Below, piece by piece: positions 17,173 to 25,750 of a stretch of 64,000 nt of DNA (positions are counted from its first letter, which is position 1; each line of letters opens with the position of its first letter). Source of the stretch: Halothiobacillus sp. (lineage in GTDB: Bacteria; Pseudomonadota; Gammaproteobacteria; Halothiobacillales; Halothiobacillaceae); the NCBI GenBank assembly GCA_020061705.1, contig JAGUXT010000038.1, positions 62,001 to 126,000 of the forward strand, written 5' to 3'. The position numbers and the translations under genes were made by a program. A model generated the notes under the pieces. It saw only the letters and a list, made by a program, of their open reading frames with translations, was not told where the DNA came from and did not search any database.

Positions 17173-17775
17173 TCATGCGAGAGCCTGAGCTCGTTTAGTT
17201 GAATCATGGACATAATAAACAAACCCCAGCGTAAGCAGAATCGACACAAGACGAAATACACGCACAACCCCCCACATCTCAGCAAAAAGCACATGATTAG
17301 CCACAGAATCCACGTCATTATCAACAACAAGAAAAATCGTGAAAAGGATTAACAGCCATGCAAACCAATACAATAACCACCACAGCCAAAGCAAAACCAT
17401 TGGCAACACCCGATTGGATTCGCACGATGCACGCAGAACGCCATTCATCAAAAAGAACAAACCAACAACATTAACCAGCGGCGTGAGTGCAAGCACCCAA
17501 ACCATCAACGGGCGCACAGGCATCACATCCTTATGCATCTTCACAAAAGTAAACAGCCAGAATACAAAAGCCAAAGGGGTTAAAAACATCAATAAAAAAT
17601 CAATGTTTGCCACAATATCAAAAGCATGCGTATTAAAATAAGCCAAGGAAGTCGAATTAAATGCCTCGTCATCAAGTATGGAAACATACTGCCACTGCAC
17701 TGCAAAATGGAGAAAAACCACAAAAAATGACAGCCATAGCATAAAGCGCAAAAAATCAGCTTGATTACGGTGCAT
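17173..17775 (-). CDS. hypothetical membrane protein, possibly DUF4328-like
   Basis: A 200-residue membrane protein with about five segments (10-28, 55-78, 88-110, 120-145, 170-190). The pattern FVKMHKDV followed by ALTPLVNVVGLFFLMNGVLRAS recalls DUF4328-type proteins, but the match is from memory and weak. The base composition is more AT-rich than its neighbours. It sits between another unknown membrane protein gene and the DUF1566 gene, all on the minus strand but with gaps of about 90 and 313 bases, so they need not be one operon. No function can be given. Confidence 0.5.
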   Translation of the reverse strand: MHRNQADFLRFMLWLSFFVVFLHFAVQWQYVSILDDEAFNSTSLAYFNTHAFDIVANIDFLLMFLTPLAFVFWLFTFVKMHKDVMPVRPLMVWVLALTPLVNVVGLFFLMNGVLRASCESNRVLPMVLLWLWWLLYWFAWLLILFTIFLVVDNDVDSVANHVLFAEMWGVVRVFRLVSILLTLGFVYYVHDSTKRAQALA

Positions 17776-18088
17776 CTATAAACCTAACGATTACTAAGCA
17801 TTGCATGTTTGTTGATGACAGAGAACAGGACGCAAAATACGAGGATCAAATGAAACGGTCTGCGCAAAACAACGTGGTTCTTGCGTGTTCGAGCACGCAC
17901 ATCAAGCCTAATATTGGGCATCTCGAAAACCCTTGTTTCGTCGCTTTAACGCAGGCATACGTTCTGTGACTTCTTACCCTTGAATTCACGCATATCTGGG
18001 AATGACGGTTTTATTTGTACCCCACGTTTTCGCCTTGAAAACATGCCCACCGATTGGCGAAACCAAAGGCCACGTTGTGGCCTGCCAA
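17776..18088. other. 313-bp intergenic stretch without a gene
   Basis: No coding sequence is convincing here. Two small hairpins are visible: TGCGTG/CACGCA arms near 17883-17901, and GGCCACGTTGTGGCC at 18070-18084 enclosed by ATTGGC/GCCAAT arms. The second lies just downstream of the DUF1566 stop and might end that transcript, but it lacks a T tract. Confidence 0.5.
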
Positions 18089-18709
18089 TTACTGACCGCG
18101 AACAAGACGAACCGGGACGCTGCCGTCCTTAACGACCCAGTAGTCGTTGCCGTTGTAGAAGTGGACACCCCTCGCGAGGGCGGAGTTGGCCGCATCCGGC
18201 GAAGCCGACCAAAAGAAACTTTCAGGTGTATTGGGGAAGGCTTGTGTATCAATGGTAGGGGACTGGTAATCGCCTCGCGTATCACTACCGCAGCCATGGC
18301 GACCTTCATGCTTTACTTCCGAATAGCCATTCTCATCGAACTTACGCTGCTTGCCATTGCTGCAATAGACCAAGGTGTTGAGTTCTGCAATGGTGGGTAA
18401 ACGCCAGTCGCTATAGCCTGCAAACTCGCTGCGCAGTTTCATGGCCTCTGCCCATCTGAATGTTTCTGCTTCGCCCGTGCAGGTGCGGCCATTCCAGCTT
18501 TGTCCTTCGCTGCAACGCTTCCATTGCAGCTTGGTTTTGGTATCGGTAATGGTGCCGTCTTTATTATCTTTATAGCCTCTGACAATCATCGATTGCAATA
18601 TTGCGGATTTATCATCCAACCATTCGATACCATCCTTGATAGGGCCTGCGTTAACTGACGTTACGCCTGCTGCCATTAGACACATTATCCAAATCAATTT
18701 TGAACGCAT
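18089..18709 (-). CDS. exported DUF1566 (Lcl C-terminal-like) domain protein
   Basis: A 206-residue protein with a signal peptide (MRSKLIWIMCLMAAGVTSVNA, cleavage near residue 21). The mature part carries the DUF1566/Lcl_C pattern: DGTITDTKTKLQWKRC, then SDWRLPTIAELNTLVYC and FFWSASP...VPVRLVRG. Such domains occur in secreted or surface proteins of uncertain, often adhesive, role. The start at 18709 is supported by a strong GAGGAGG eight bases upstream; the frame extends to 18748 without a ribosome site. Cysteines at the domain's ends may pair in the periplasm. It follows dnaE by 63 bases but is probably transcribed independently. Confidence 0.7.
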   Translation of the reverse strand: MRSKLIWIMCLMAAGVTSVNAGPIKDGIEWLDDKSAILQSMIVRGYKDNKDGTITDTKTKLQWKRCSEGQSWNGRTCTGEAETFRWAEAMKLRSEFAGYSDWRLPTIAELNTLVYCSNGKQRKFDENGYSEVKHEGRHGCGSDTRGDYQSPTIDTQAFPNTPESFFWSASPDAANSALARGVHFYNGNDYWVVKDGSVPVRLVRGQ

Positions 18710-18772
18710 AATTTTCCTCCTCAGTAAATCAATCGAGCCTGTTCCCACTGCCTTCCCAGATAATATCCTAGA

Positions 18773-21700
18773 CTAACGCTGGTGAAAAATCTGAATCTTT
18801 TCAATGCCCTGCACGCCACGCAAGCTGCGCAGCAAGTCATCGCACACCCGCACGCGCCAGCGTCCGCCTACGTTCACTCGCCCGCTGGCCATGTGATTGC
18901 GGATATCCAGATTCACGCTGCAACCCCCGGCACAATACGGCTCAAGCGCGGCGAATAATGCGCCCAGGTGCGCGGGCTTAAGCGTCGGACGGAGGGTGAT
19001 GCGCAATTCACGCGCAAGCTGGGCGCGTGCCTGATCCATGCTCATCAGGCTTTTTATGCGCAAACGCACGCCATTGGAAAAGTTGTCATAGCTTGCGCCA
19101 CCTTCCAGCACCAGCACCTGATCGAGGCTGAGTTGGTCGCCCCAGCGCTTTAAATCTTCCGGATACAGGCGAGCTTCAATGCGTCCACTGCCATCATCGA
19201 GCAGCAAAAAGGCCTCTTTTTCGCCCTGTTTGGTGATGCGTGGGCGCACGGCAAGCAGCAATCCGGCCACATTGACCTGGCGTTCCTGCGGTTTGCGGTA
19301 GCCGCCTTTGTCATCCCCGCCGGAGGGGGCGGCGGACTGTGCGGCCCCAAGATGTGCGTGTTCGAGTTGCGCCGTCAGCTCGGCAAAGCGCAGGTCGCAG
19401 AACTGGGTGATCTCGCTCATCACGCTGTCCATCGGGTGCCCGGTCAGGTACAGACCCAGCACCTCTTTTTCTTGCGCCAGTCGCTCAAAATCATCCCACT
19501 CCGGCAGCTCAACCCGAGGCAAGGGCGCGCTGTCCGCGCTTGCGGTGTCGGCAAACATGGCGAACATATCCGCCTGCCCTGCCGCGTCCTGTTCGGCCTG
19601 GTGTTCAGCCAGACGCAAGGCATCCGGCAAGGCAGCCATGAGCGAGGCGCGGTTGGCACCCAAACCATCCAGCGCACCGGCACGGATCATGGCTTCCAGC
19701 ACGCGGCGATTAAGACGACCACGATCCACGCGGCGCAGGAAATCATGCAAATCGATAAATGCCCCGCCCTGTTGCCGCGCAAACAGAATCGACTCAATCG
19801 CGCCCTCGCCCACGCCCTTGATGGCACCCAGACCGTAAATCACCGTGGCGTCGTCGCGGATGGTAAAGCGGTAGACCGAATCATTCACACGCGGCGGCTC
19901 GACTTTCAGCCCCATGCTGCGGCATTCTTCGATCAGCACCACCACTTTGTCGGTGTTGTCCATGTCCGCCGACAACACCGCCGCCATGAAGGCCGCCGGG
20001 TAATGTGCCTTCAGCCAAGCGGTTTGCACGGAGAGCAAGGCATAGGCCGCCGAGTGCGATTTGTTGAAGCCGTAACCGGCGAATTTTTCCATCAAATCAA
20101 AGATATATCCGGCAACCCCGGCATCCACATCGCGCCCCGTCGCACCGGCGATAAAAATCGCGCGCTGCTCAGCCATTTCCTCGGCCTTTTTCTTGCCCAT
20201 CGCCCGGCGCAGTAGGTCGGCACCCCCGAGGGTGTAACAGGCCAGCACCTGCGAAATCTGCATCACCTGTTCCTGATACACAATCACCCCGTAGGTGGGC
20301 TTGAGGATCGGTTCCAGATCAGGATGCGGGTATTCAATCGCCGCACGGCCATGTTTACGCGCAATAAAATCGTCCACCATGCCGGATTCCAGCGGGCCGG
20401 GGCGGAACAAGGCCACCAGCGCGATCACGTCTTCAAAACAATCAGGCTGCAAGCGGCGCACCAGGTCTTTCATGCCGCGTGATTCAAGCTGGAATACGGC
20501 GGTGGTTTCGCAACGCTTAAGCAACTCGAACGCCTTGCGGTCGGTCAGGTCGATATGTTCAATCGCAATCGGCGCAAGATTTGTGCGCGCACGCACTGCG
20601 TTAACGGTTTTCACCGCCCAGTCGATGATGGTCAGGGTGCGCAGGCCAAGGAAGTCGAACTTGACCAGACCAATGGCCTCCACATCGTCCTTGTCGAGCT
20701 GGCTGACAATGCCTTCTTCGCCTTCGGCGCGATACAGCGGCGTGAAATCGGTCAAGGCACCGGGCGCAATCACCACACCGCCCGCGTGCTTGCCCGCATT
20801 GCGCGACAAGCCTTCGAGTTGCAGCCCCATGTCCAGAATGGCTTTTACTTCGTCGTCATGGTCATAACGCTCTTTAAGCTCTTCCGTCTTGTCGATGGCA
20901 TCCTGCAAACCGATGCCCAGCTCCAGCGGAATCAGCTTGGCAATGCCATCGACAAAGCCATAGCCATTGCCCAGCACACGCCCCACATCACGCACCACCG
21001 CCTTGGCCGCCATGCTGCCGTAGGTGATGATCTGCGACACGCTCTCGCGCCCGTAGGTACGCGCCACGTAATCAATCACCTCGTCGCGGCGCTCCATGCA
21101 GAAATCCACGTCGAAGTCCGGCATGGATACCCGCTCCGGGTTCAGGAAGCGCTCGAAAAGCAGATCATAAGGAATCGGGTCTAAATCCGTGATTTTTAAT
21201 GAATAAGCCACCAGCGAACCCGCTCCGGAACCGCGCCCGGGACCGACTGGAATATCGTTACGCTTCGCCCACTGGATAAAGTCGGCCACGATCAAAAAAT
21301 AACCGGGGAAGCCCATTTGCAGGATGGTGTTCAGCTCAAAGCGCAGGCGTTCGAAATACTGGATGCGCTTGGCCTCGGGATCGGGGTCGTCGGCCTTGAT
21401 AATGCTTTGCAGGCGCTCTTCCAGCCCCTTTTCGGCCTCCTGCGTAATGAATTCCGCTTCCGTCATGCCTTCTGGAATGGGGAATTTGGGCAATACCGGC
21501 TTGCCCAGGGTCAGGCTTACCGAGCAGCGCTTGGCGATTTCAACCGTGTTTTCAATGGCCTCGGGCAGGTCTTTAAATAACTCGATCATCTCCTCCGGCG
21601 AGCGCAAATACTGCTGCTCGCTGTAGATGCGTGGGCGCTTCGGGTCATCGAGGGTGTAGCCGTCGTGGATGCACACCCGTACCTCATGCGCGTCAAAATC

Positions 21701-22333
21701 ATCCTGCGCCAGAAAACGCACATCATTGGTGGCAACGATTGGCGCGTTGAGCCGGGTCGCCAGTTCCACACTGCGATGCAGCACCTCTTCCTCGCCCGCC
21801 CGCCCGGTGCGGCTGACTTCCAGATAAAAGCGCTCAGGAAAAACCTGCATCCAGTGCTCAAGCAACGGCACGGCGCGTTCAGGTTGCTGACTCTGCAAGG
21901 CTTGCCCAATCTCACCCGAACGCCCACCGGACAAGGCAATAATGCCCTCGCAGGCTTCCACCGTGAGCCATTCACGCGCCAGCGTGGCCACGCCCGCGCT
22001 GAGACCTTCCATATAGCCGCGTGACACCAGCCGGGTCAGGTTGCGAAAACCTTCGTTATTTTGCGCCAACAGCACCAGGCGGGTTGGTTCCTTGCCTGTC
22101 TGTCCTTGCAGCACCACATCCACGCCCAAAATCGGCTTGATCCCCGCGCACTGCGCCGCTTTGTAAAACTTCACAAAGGCGAACAGATTGCACTGATCGG
22201 TCAGCGCCAAAGCCGGGATGCCCAACGCAGCCGCACGCTTCATCAAGGGCTTGATGCGCACCAATCCATCCACCAGCGAGTATTCGGTGTGCAAACGCAA
22301 GTTAACGAATTTTTGTGGCGACATCTCACTCAT
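18773..22333 (-). CDS. dnaE: DNA polymerase III alpha subunit
   Basis: The replicative polymerase subunit (1186 residues; E. coli 1160). The order is the usual one: an N-terminal PHP domain (NLRLHTEYSLVDGL, residues 11-24), the C-family polymerase core with the catalytic aspartates in PDFDVDFCMERRDEVI near 410, then YGFNKSHSAAYA, a helix-hairpin-helix region (GLGAIKGVGEGAIE) and an OB fold (VNVAGLLLAVRPRITKQG) near 1000-1090. Its start overlaps the end of the DUF455 gene by four bases (ATGA), so the two are co-transcribed. No proofreading domain is present, as expected for DnaE. Confidence 0.97.
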   Translation of the reverse strand: MSEMSPQKFVNLRLHTEYSLVDGLVRIKPLMKRAAALGIPALALTDQCNLFAFVKFYKAAQCAGIKPILGVDVVLQGQTGKEPTRLVLLAQNNEGFRNLTRLVSRGYMEGLSAGVATLAREWLTVEACEGIIALSGGRSGEIGQALQSQQPERAVPLLEHWMQVFPERFYLEVSRTGRAGEEEVLHRSVELATRLNAPIVATNDVRFLAQDDFDAHEVRVCIHDGYTLDDPKRPRIYSEQQYLRSPEEMIELFKDLPEAIENTVEIAKRCSVSLTLGKPVLPKFPIPEGMTEAEFITQEAEKGLEERLQSIIKADDPDPEAKRIQYFERLRFELNTILQMGFPGYFLIVADFIQWAKRNDIPVGPGRGSGAGSLVAYSLKITDLDPIPYDLLFERFLNPERVSMPDFDVDFCMERRDEVIDYVARTYGRESVSQIITYGSMAAKAVVRDVGRVLGNGYGFVDGIAKLIPLELGIGLQDAIDKTEELKERYDHDDEVKAILDMGLQLEGLSRNAGKHAGGVVIAPGALTDFTPLYRAEGEEGIVSQLDKDDVEAIGLVKFDFLGLRTLTIIDWAVKTVNAVRARTNLAPIAIEHIDLTDRKAFELLKRCETTAVFQLESRGMKDLVRRLQPDCFEDVIALVALFRPGPLESGMVDDFIARKHGRAAIEYPHPDLEPILKPTYGVIVYQEQVMQISQVLACYTLGGADLLRRAMGKKKAEEMAEQRAIFIAGATGRDVDAGVAGYIFDLMEKFAGYGFNKSHSAAYALLSVQTAWLKAHYPAAFMAAVLSADMDNTDKVVVLIEECRSMGLKVEPPRVNDSVYRFTIRDDATVIYGLGAIKGVGEGAIESILFARQQGGAFIDLHDFLRRVDRGRLNRRVLEAMIRAGALDGLGANRASLMAALPDALRLAEHQAEQDAAGQADMFAMFADTASADSAPLPRVELPEWDDFERLAQEKEVLGLYLTGHPMDSVMSEITQFCDLRFAELTAQLEHAHLGAAQSAAPSGGDDKGGYRKPQERQVNVAGLLLAVRPRITKQGEKEAFLLLDDGSGRIEARLYPEDLKRWGDQLSLDQVLVLEGGASYDNFSNGVRLRIKSLMSMDQARAQLARELRITLRPTLKPAHLGALFAALEPYCAGGCSVNLDIRNHMASGRVNVGGRWRVRVCDDLLRSLRGVQGIEKIQIFHQR

Positions 22334-23160
22334 GCCAACAGCCCCAGGGTTTCTTTCTCCATGGCACGTAAATCGTCCATTTCTTCTTCGGTAAATCCGG
22401 CGTGCATACGTCCCATCTCATCGTAGGGTCCGCGTATGCGTCCGCTCATGTATTGATTCAATAGCTCGCGGAACGTTATGCGTGCATCCAAATCACGTTC
22501 CGCACAAAGATGACGAAACCAGTGCGTCCCGATACGCACATGCCCCATTTCCTCGCGGTAAATCACATCCAGAATCTCCACCAGCCGGGTTTCACCCACG
22601 GCACGCAAACGCCGTTGCAGCCCCGGTGTGACATCCAGCCCTCGCGCTTCTAGCACACGCGGCACCAGCGCCATGCGGATCAGCACATCGTCATCCGTGC
22701 GCCGCACCATTTCCCAGAGATCATCATGCGCCGGATAGTCACCGTAATCCTTGCCGTGGTCGTTCAGGTAGGCGCGCAACAAAGCAAAATGCGCCGCCTC
22801 TTCAACCGCGACCTGCAGCCAATCGGCATAGAATTCACGTGGCATGCCGCGAAATCGATACACCGCATCCAGACCGATATTGATGGCGTTGAACTCGATA
22901 TGTGCCAGGGCGTGTGCAAGTGCCAGGCGGCCTTCAAGCGAGCCCAGTCCGCGCGTGGCCAATTGATTGCGCGGCACCAACTTTGGATTCGACGGCCGGC
23001 CAGGATCGGGTATGGGTTGAATGCCTGCACCATCGTGCAGCGGCAAGAGTCCCGCCGCAAAGTCCTGTTGCACACAGCGCACGCAGATAGCTTTTTGGCC
23101 GGGATCAGCCTCCATCAAACACGCCAGCGCGGATTGATGGATGTTATTAACATCAGTCAT
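22330..23160 (-). CDS. DUF455 family ferritin-like protein
   Basis: A 276-residue ferritin-like protein of the DUF455 family. Helical carboxylate/His pairs typical of di-iron proteins are seen: LAHIEFNAINIGLD (E, H), VAVEEAAHFALL (EExxH) and YREEMGHVRIGTHWF (EExxH). The family is widespread in proteobacteria and resembles MiaE-like tRNA hydroxylases and ferritins in fold, but its substrate is not established to my knowledge. It overlaps the dnaE start by four bases and follows the ModE-like regulator gene by five bases, so the three read as one transcript. An oxygen-dependent enzyme role is only an inference from the motifs. Confidence 0.8.
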   Translation of the reverse strand: MTDVNNIHQSALACLMEADPGQKAICVRCVQQDFAAGLLPLHDGAGIQPIPDPGRPSNPKLVPRNQLATRGLGSLEGRLALAHALAHIEFNAINIGLDAVYRFRGMPREFYADWLQVAVEEAAHFALLRAYLNDHGKDYGDYPAHDDLWEMVRRTDDDVLIRMALVPRVLEARGLDVTPGLQRRLRAVGETRLVEILDVIYREEMGHVRIGTHWFRHLCAERDLDARITFRELLNQYMSGRIRGPYDEMGRMHAGFTEEEMDDLRAMEKETLGLLA

Positions 23161-23165
23161 AAATC

Positions 23166-23528
23166 TTAAATATCAAAGGATTGGGACGAATTCTGAATAA
23201 ATAACTTGAATTCATTTTCCAGGCGGTGGTAGGTTTGGATGGCGCGTGCGCCGCGTTCGGTCAGGCGGGTGCCGCCACCATGCGCCCCGCCGGTTTCAGT
23301 AATTACCATCGGCGTATCGGTCAAGGCATTCATGTCTTCCACCAGCTGCCAAGCGCGTTTATACGACATGCCAATGGCCTTCGCGGCCTGGCTGATCGAG
23401 CCCTTTTCAGCGATCGCCTCCAGTAAACACACTTTGCCGATCCCCAAATATCCCGCGTTCGGGCCTTCAATCCACAGACGTGCGCGTACTGATTGACCAA
23501 AAGGCGTGCCGGGGAGTTTTTTCTGCAT
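23166..23528 (-). CDS. ModE-like winged-helix DNA-binding protein, no molybdate domain
   Basis: A 120-residue protein with a LysR/ModE-type winged helix: LLEAIAEKGSISQAAKAIGMSYKRAWQLVEDMN forms the helix-turn-helix and ETGGAHGGGTRLTERG the wing, as in ModE. The C-terminal molbindin domains of full-length ModE (about 260 residues) are absent, so it belongs to the short MolR/ModE-N group and probably does not sense molybdate with its own domain. I start it at ATG 23528; the frame extends 15 codons upstream. It heads the ModE-like/DUF455/dnaE strand and lies about 60 bases from the MITE-like element. Confidence 0.75.
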   Translation of the reverse strand: MQKKLPGTPFGQSVRARLWIEGPNAGYLGIGKVCLLEAIAEKGSISQAAKAIGMSYKRAWQLVEDMNALTDTPMVITETGGAHGGGTRLTERGARAIQTYHRLENEFKLFIQNSSQSFDI

Positions 23529-23587
23529 GATGGCCGTGGATACATTTGCAAGGGTGGGTTCGCAGTATACCATCCGTAAATCTTAGC

Positions 23588-23693
23588 TAGGACTTACGCA
23601 AAAGTGTTCCAGCAAGGCAAAGCTTTGATGCCAGTACAACTCAAGTACGGCGAGGTGCTTGAACGCCGATGGGGCGGTTTTGCGTAAGTCCTA
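23588..23693. mobile_element. MITE-like element with TA flanks (102 bp)
   Basis: Perfect 14-bp terminal inverted repeats GGACTTACGCAAAA (23590-23603) and TTTTGCGTAAGTCC (23678-23691) bound a 102-bp unit without coding capacity, flanked on both sides by the dinucleotide TA. This is the form of a miniature inverted-repeat transposable element or a solo deletion derivative of an insertion sequence with TA target duplication. No transposase gene is in the window. Its right end is 12 bases from the roxA ribosome site. Confidence 0.7.
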
Positions 23694-23720
23694 TTGGTAT
23701 TCATGGAGGGCTTATTCGAT

Positions 23721-24896
23721 ATGTGGAGCACAGAGCAAGTTTTAGGCGGCCTCTCGGCTGAGACCTTTTTACGCGACTATTGGCAGAAAAAGCCTTTGCT
23801 GATTCGTCAGGCATTCCCTCAATTCGAGGCCCCGGTCACGCCGGAGGAACTGGCGGGTTTAGCCTGCGAAGAAGGTGTACACAGCCGCATGGTGCTGGAA
23901 AGTTGCGGTAGCAAGCCGTGGGAATTGCGCTACGGCCCATTCAGCGAGGACGACTTCAACGCCCTGCCCGCCGAGGGTTGGTCAATCCTGGTATCCGATG
24001 TCGAAAAAGCCCTGCCGGAAATCATGGCGGTCGTTGAGCCATTTCGCTTTATCCCCGATTGGCGCATTGATGACTTGATGATGAGCTATGCACCGCCCGG
24101 CGGCTCGGTGGGGGCGCATGTCGATCAATATGATGTATTCCTGCTGCAAGCGCATGGTCGCCGCCGCTGGATGATCGAAACCCAGCCGCGTGATGACGAA
24201 AATGCATACATTGATGGCCTGGATTTGCGCATTCTCAAGGATTTCACCCCCGACCAAAGCTGGGATCTGGAACCCGGGGATTTGCTTTATCTTCCCCCCG
24301 GTGTGCCGCATCACGGCATCGCACTCACCGAGTGCATGACCTGGTCGATTGGTTTCCGCGCCCCGGCACATAGCGACATGGTTAGCGCGGTTTGCGATGC
24401 CTTGATTGATCGCATGAATCCGCGTATTCGTTACACCGACCCGGAGCTGGTCGAGCAAGACAATCCGGGTGAAATCAGTGCCCCGGCTCTCGCCAAGCTG
24501 AGTAAAATCGTGCGTGAGGCCATCACCCCGGATGATGCGGCCTTACAACGCATCTTTGGCGAGTGGCTTACTGAGCGCAATCTGAATCTTTCCGCGATGT
24601 ATCCAGAGAACGAGCCACTGGACACAGATGAATTGCGTGAAATGGTGAATGATGGTGCTGTACTGCAACGAGTTCCGGCAGCACGTATCGCCTTTATTCA
24701 GCAAGCCGATGCGCTATTGTTTTTTATTGATGGCGAATGTGTTGAGCTGGATAGGGGTGAACGCGCCACAGTCGAGCTACTTTGCCGCGAGCAACATTTC
24801 AATGCCAGCATGCTCGCGCCATATGCCGACCATGTATGGCCATTACTGCATCGTATGTTTGCACGCGGTGTGATTATGCTAACTGAGGACGAGTGA
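23721..24896 (+). CDS. roxA: ribosomal protein uL16 Arg hydroxylase-like JmjC oxygenase
   Basis: A 391-residue JmjC/cupin 2-oxoglutarate and Fe(II) dependent oxygenase resembling E. coli YcfD (RoxA), which hydroxylates an arginine of ribosomal protein L16. The metal triad is visible: H133 and D135 (GAHVDQYDVFLLQ), and a His in LPPGVPHHG (197 or 198). A C-terminal winged-helix-like dimerisation region follows (about 250-391). The ATG at 23721 is chosen because GGAGGG lies 10 bases upstream; the frame continues into the mobile element to 23694, which is unlikely to be translated. The next gene begins one base after its stop. L16 as substrate is inferred from family membership. Confidence 0.85.
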   Translation: MWSTEQVLGGLSAETFLRDYWQKKPLLIRQAFPQFEAPVTPEELAGLACEEGVHSRMVLESCGSKPWELRYGPFSEDDFNALPAEGWSILVSDVEKALPEIMAVVEPFRFIPDWRIDDLMMSYAPPGGSVGAHVDQYDVFLLQAHGRRRWMIETQPRDDENAYIDGLDLRILKDFTPDQSWDLEPGDLLYLPPGVPHHGIALTECMTWSIGFRAPAHSDMVSAVCDALIDRMNPRIRYTDPELVEQDNPGEISAPALAKLSKIVREAITPDDAALQRIFGEWLTERNLNLSAMYPENEPLDTDELREMVNDGAVLQRVPAARIAFIQQADALLFFIDGECVELDRGERATVELLCREQHFNASMLAPYADHVWPLLHRMFARGVIMLTEDE

Positions 24897-24897
24897 G

Positions 24898-25671
24898 ATG
24901 AACGATCCCATCATCATCATCGGCATGGGTGAAATAGGTAGCGTACTCGCGCGCGGGCTGCTGCGTGCTGGTCATCCTGTCTACCCAGTCACTCGCAGCA
25001 TGGCGCTGAGTGATGCACATCGCATCAATCCGGAGCCGATGGCGGTGATTTTGGCAGTGGGTGAAGCGCAGCTGCACGCTTGTCTGCACGAGATGCCCAT
25101 ACCCTGGCGTGACAAATTGGTACTTTTGCAAAACGAGCTCTTGCCGCGTGACTGGCAAGAGCATGAGCTGCAATCCCCAACCGTGATGTCCGTATGGTTC
25201 GAAAAGAAGAAAGGCACGGACAGCAAACCCTTGCTGTCATCGCCGGTGTTTGGGAATCACGCGGGTCTCATCTGCTCGGCCATGCAAACCCTGGAGCTCC
25301 CGGCACACGAGGTGCTCACCATGGATGCCATGACTTGGGAGCTGGTGCGCAAGAATGTTTACATCCTTACCACCAATATTGCCGGGCTTGCCGTCGGGGG
25401 CACAGTGGACGAACTGTGGCAAAAAAACGAAACTTTAGCGCGTGATATTGCCCATGAGGTGATTCAATTGCAGGAGGCCTTGACGGGATTAACCTTTGAA
25501 CGCGAAGGCCTGATTCAGGGCATGTTGGCAGGCTTTCATGGTGACCCTGCCCACAAGTGTATGGGTCGCACCGCGCCCGCACGCTTGGAACGCGCCTTGA
25601 GTATTATGCAAAACCACGGCATTTCAGCGCCGACGATGCAAAAAATTGCATCAAATTTCGCCTCAAGTTGA
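24898..25671 (+). CDS. NAD(P)-binding Rossmann protein, distantly like ketopantoate reductase
   Basis: A 257-residue protein starting with a Rossmann dinucleotide-binding motif (IIIIGMGEIGSVLARGLLRAG, split: GMGEIG at about 9-14), followed by a helical C-terminal region as in the 6-phosphogluconate dehydrogenase-like/PanE superfamily. It lacks clear PanE catalytic sequence, so I do not assign ketopantoate reductase. It starts one base after roxA stops with a GAG-type ribosome site inside the roxA end, so the pair is co-translated. Substrate and pathway are unknown; proximity to roxA may just be operon sharing. Confidence 0.6.
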   Translation: MNDPIIIIGMGEIGSVLARGLLRAGHPVYPVTRSMALSDAHRINPEPMAVILAVGEAQLHACLHEMPIPWRDKLVLLQNELLPRDWQEHELQSPTVMSVWFEKKKGTDSKPLLSSPVFGNHAGLICSAMQTLELPAHEVLTMDAMTWELVRKNVYILTTNIAGLAVGGTVDELWQKNETLARDIAHEVIQLQEALTGLTFEREGLIQGMLAGFHGDPAHKCMGRTAPARLERALSIMQNHGISAPTMQKIASNFASS

Positions 25672-25750
25672 TACAGACGTATTTTTTTCATAAAAGCACT
25701 AAAACTACCGTCTACACTAGTCTTAAAATATAGCCGTGAGATTACCCCAC

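Noticed and set aside
23694-23720. roxA starting at TTG 23694 or ATG 23703
   Set aside because: The TTG touches the mobile element and neither has a ribosome site, while ATG 23721 follows GGAGGG.
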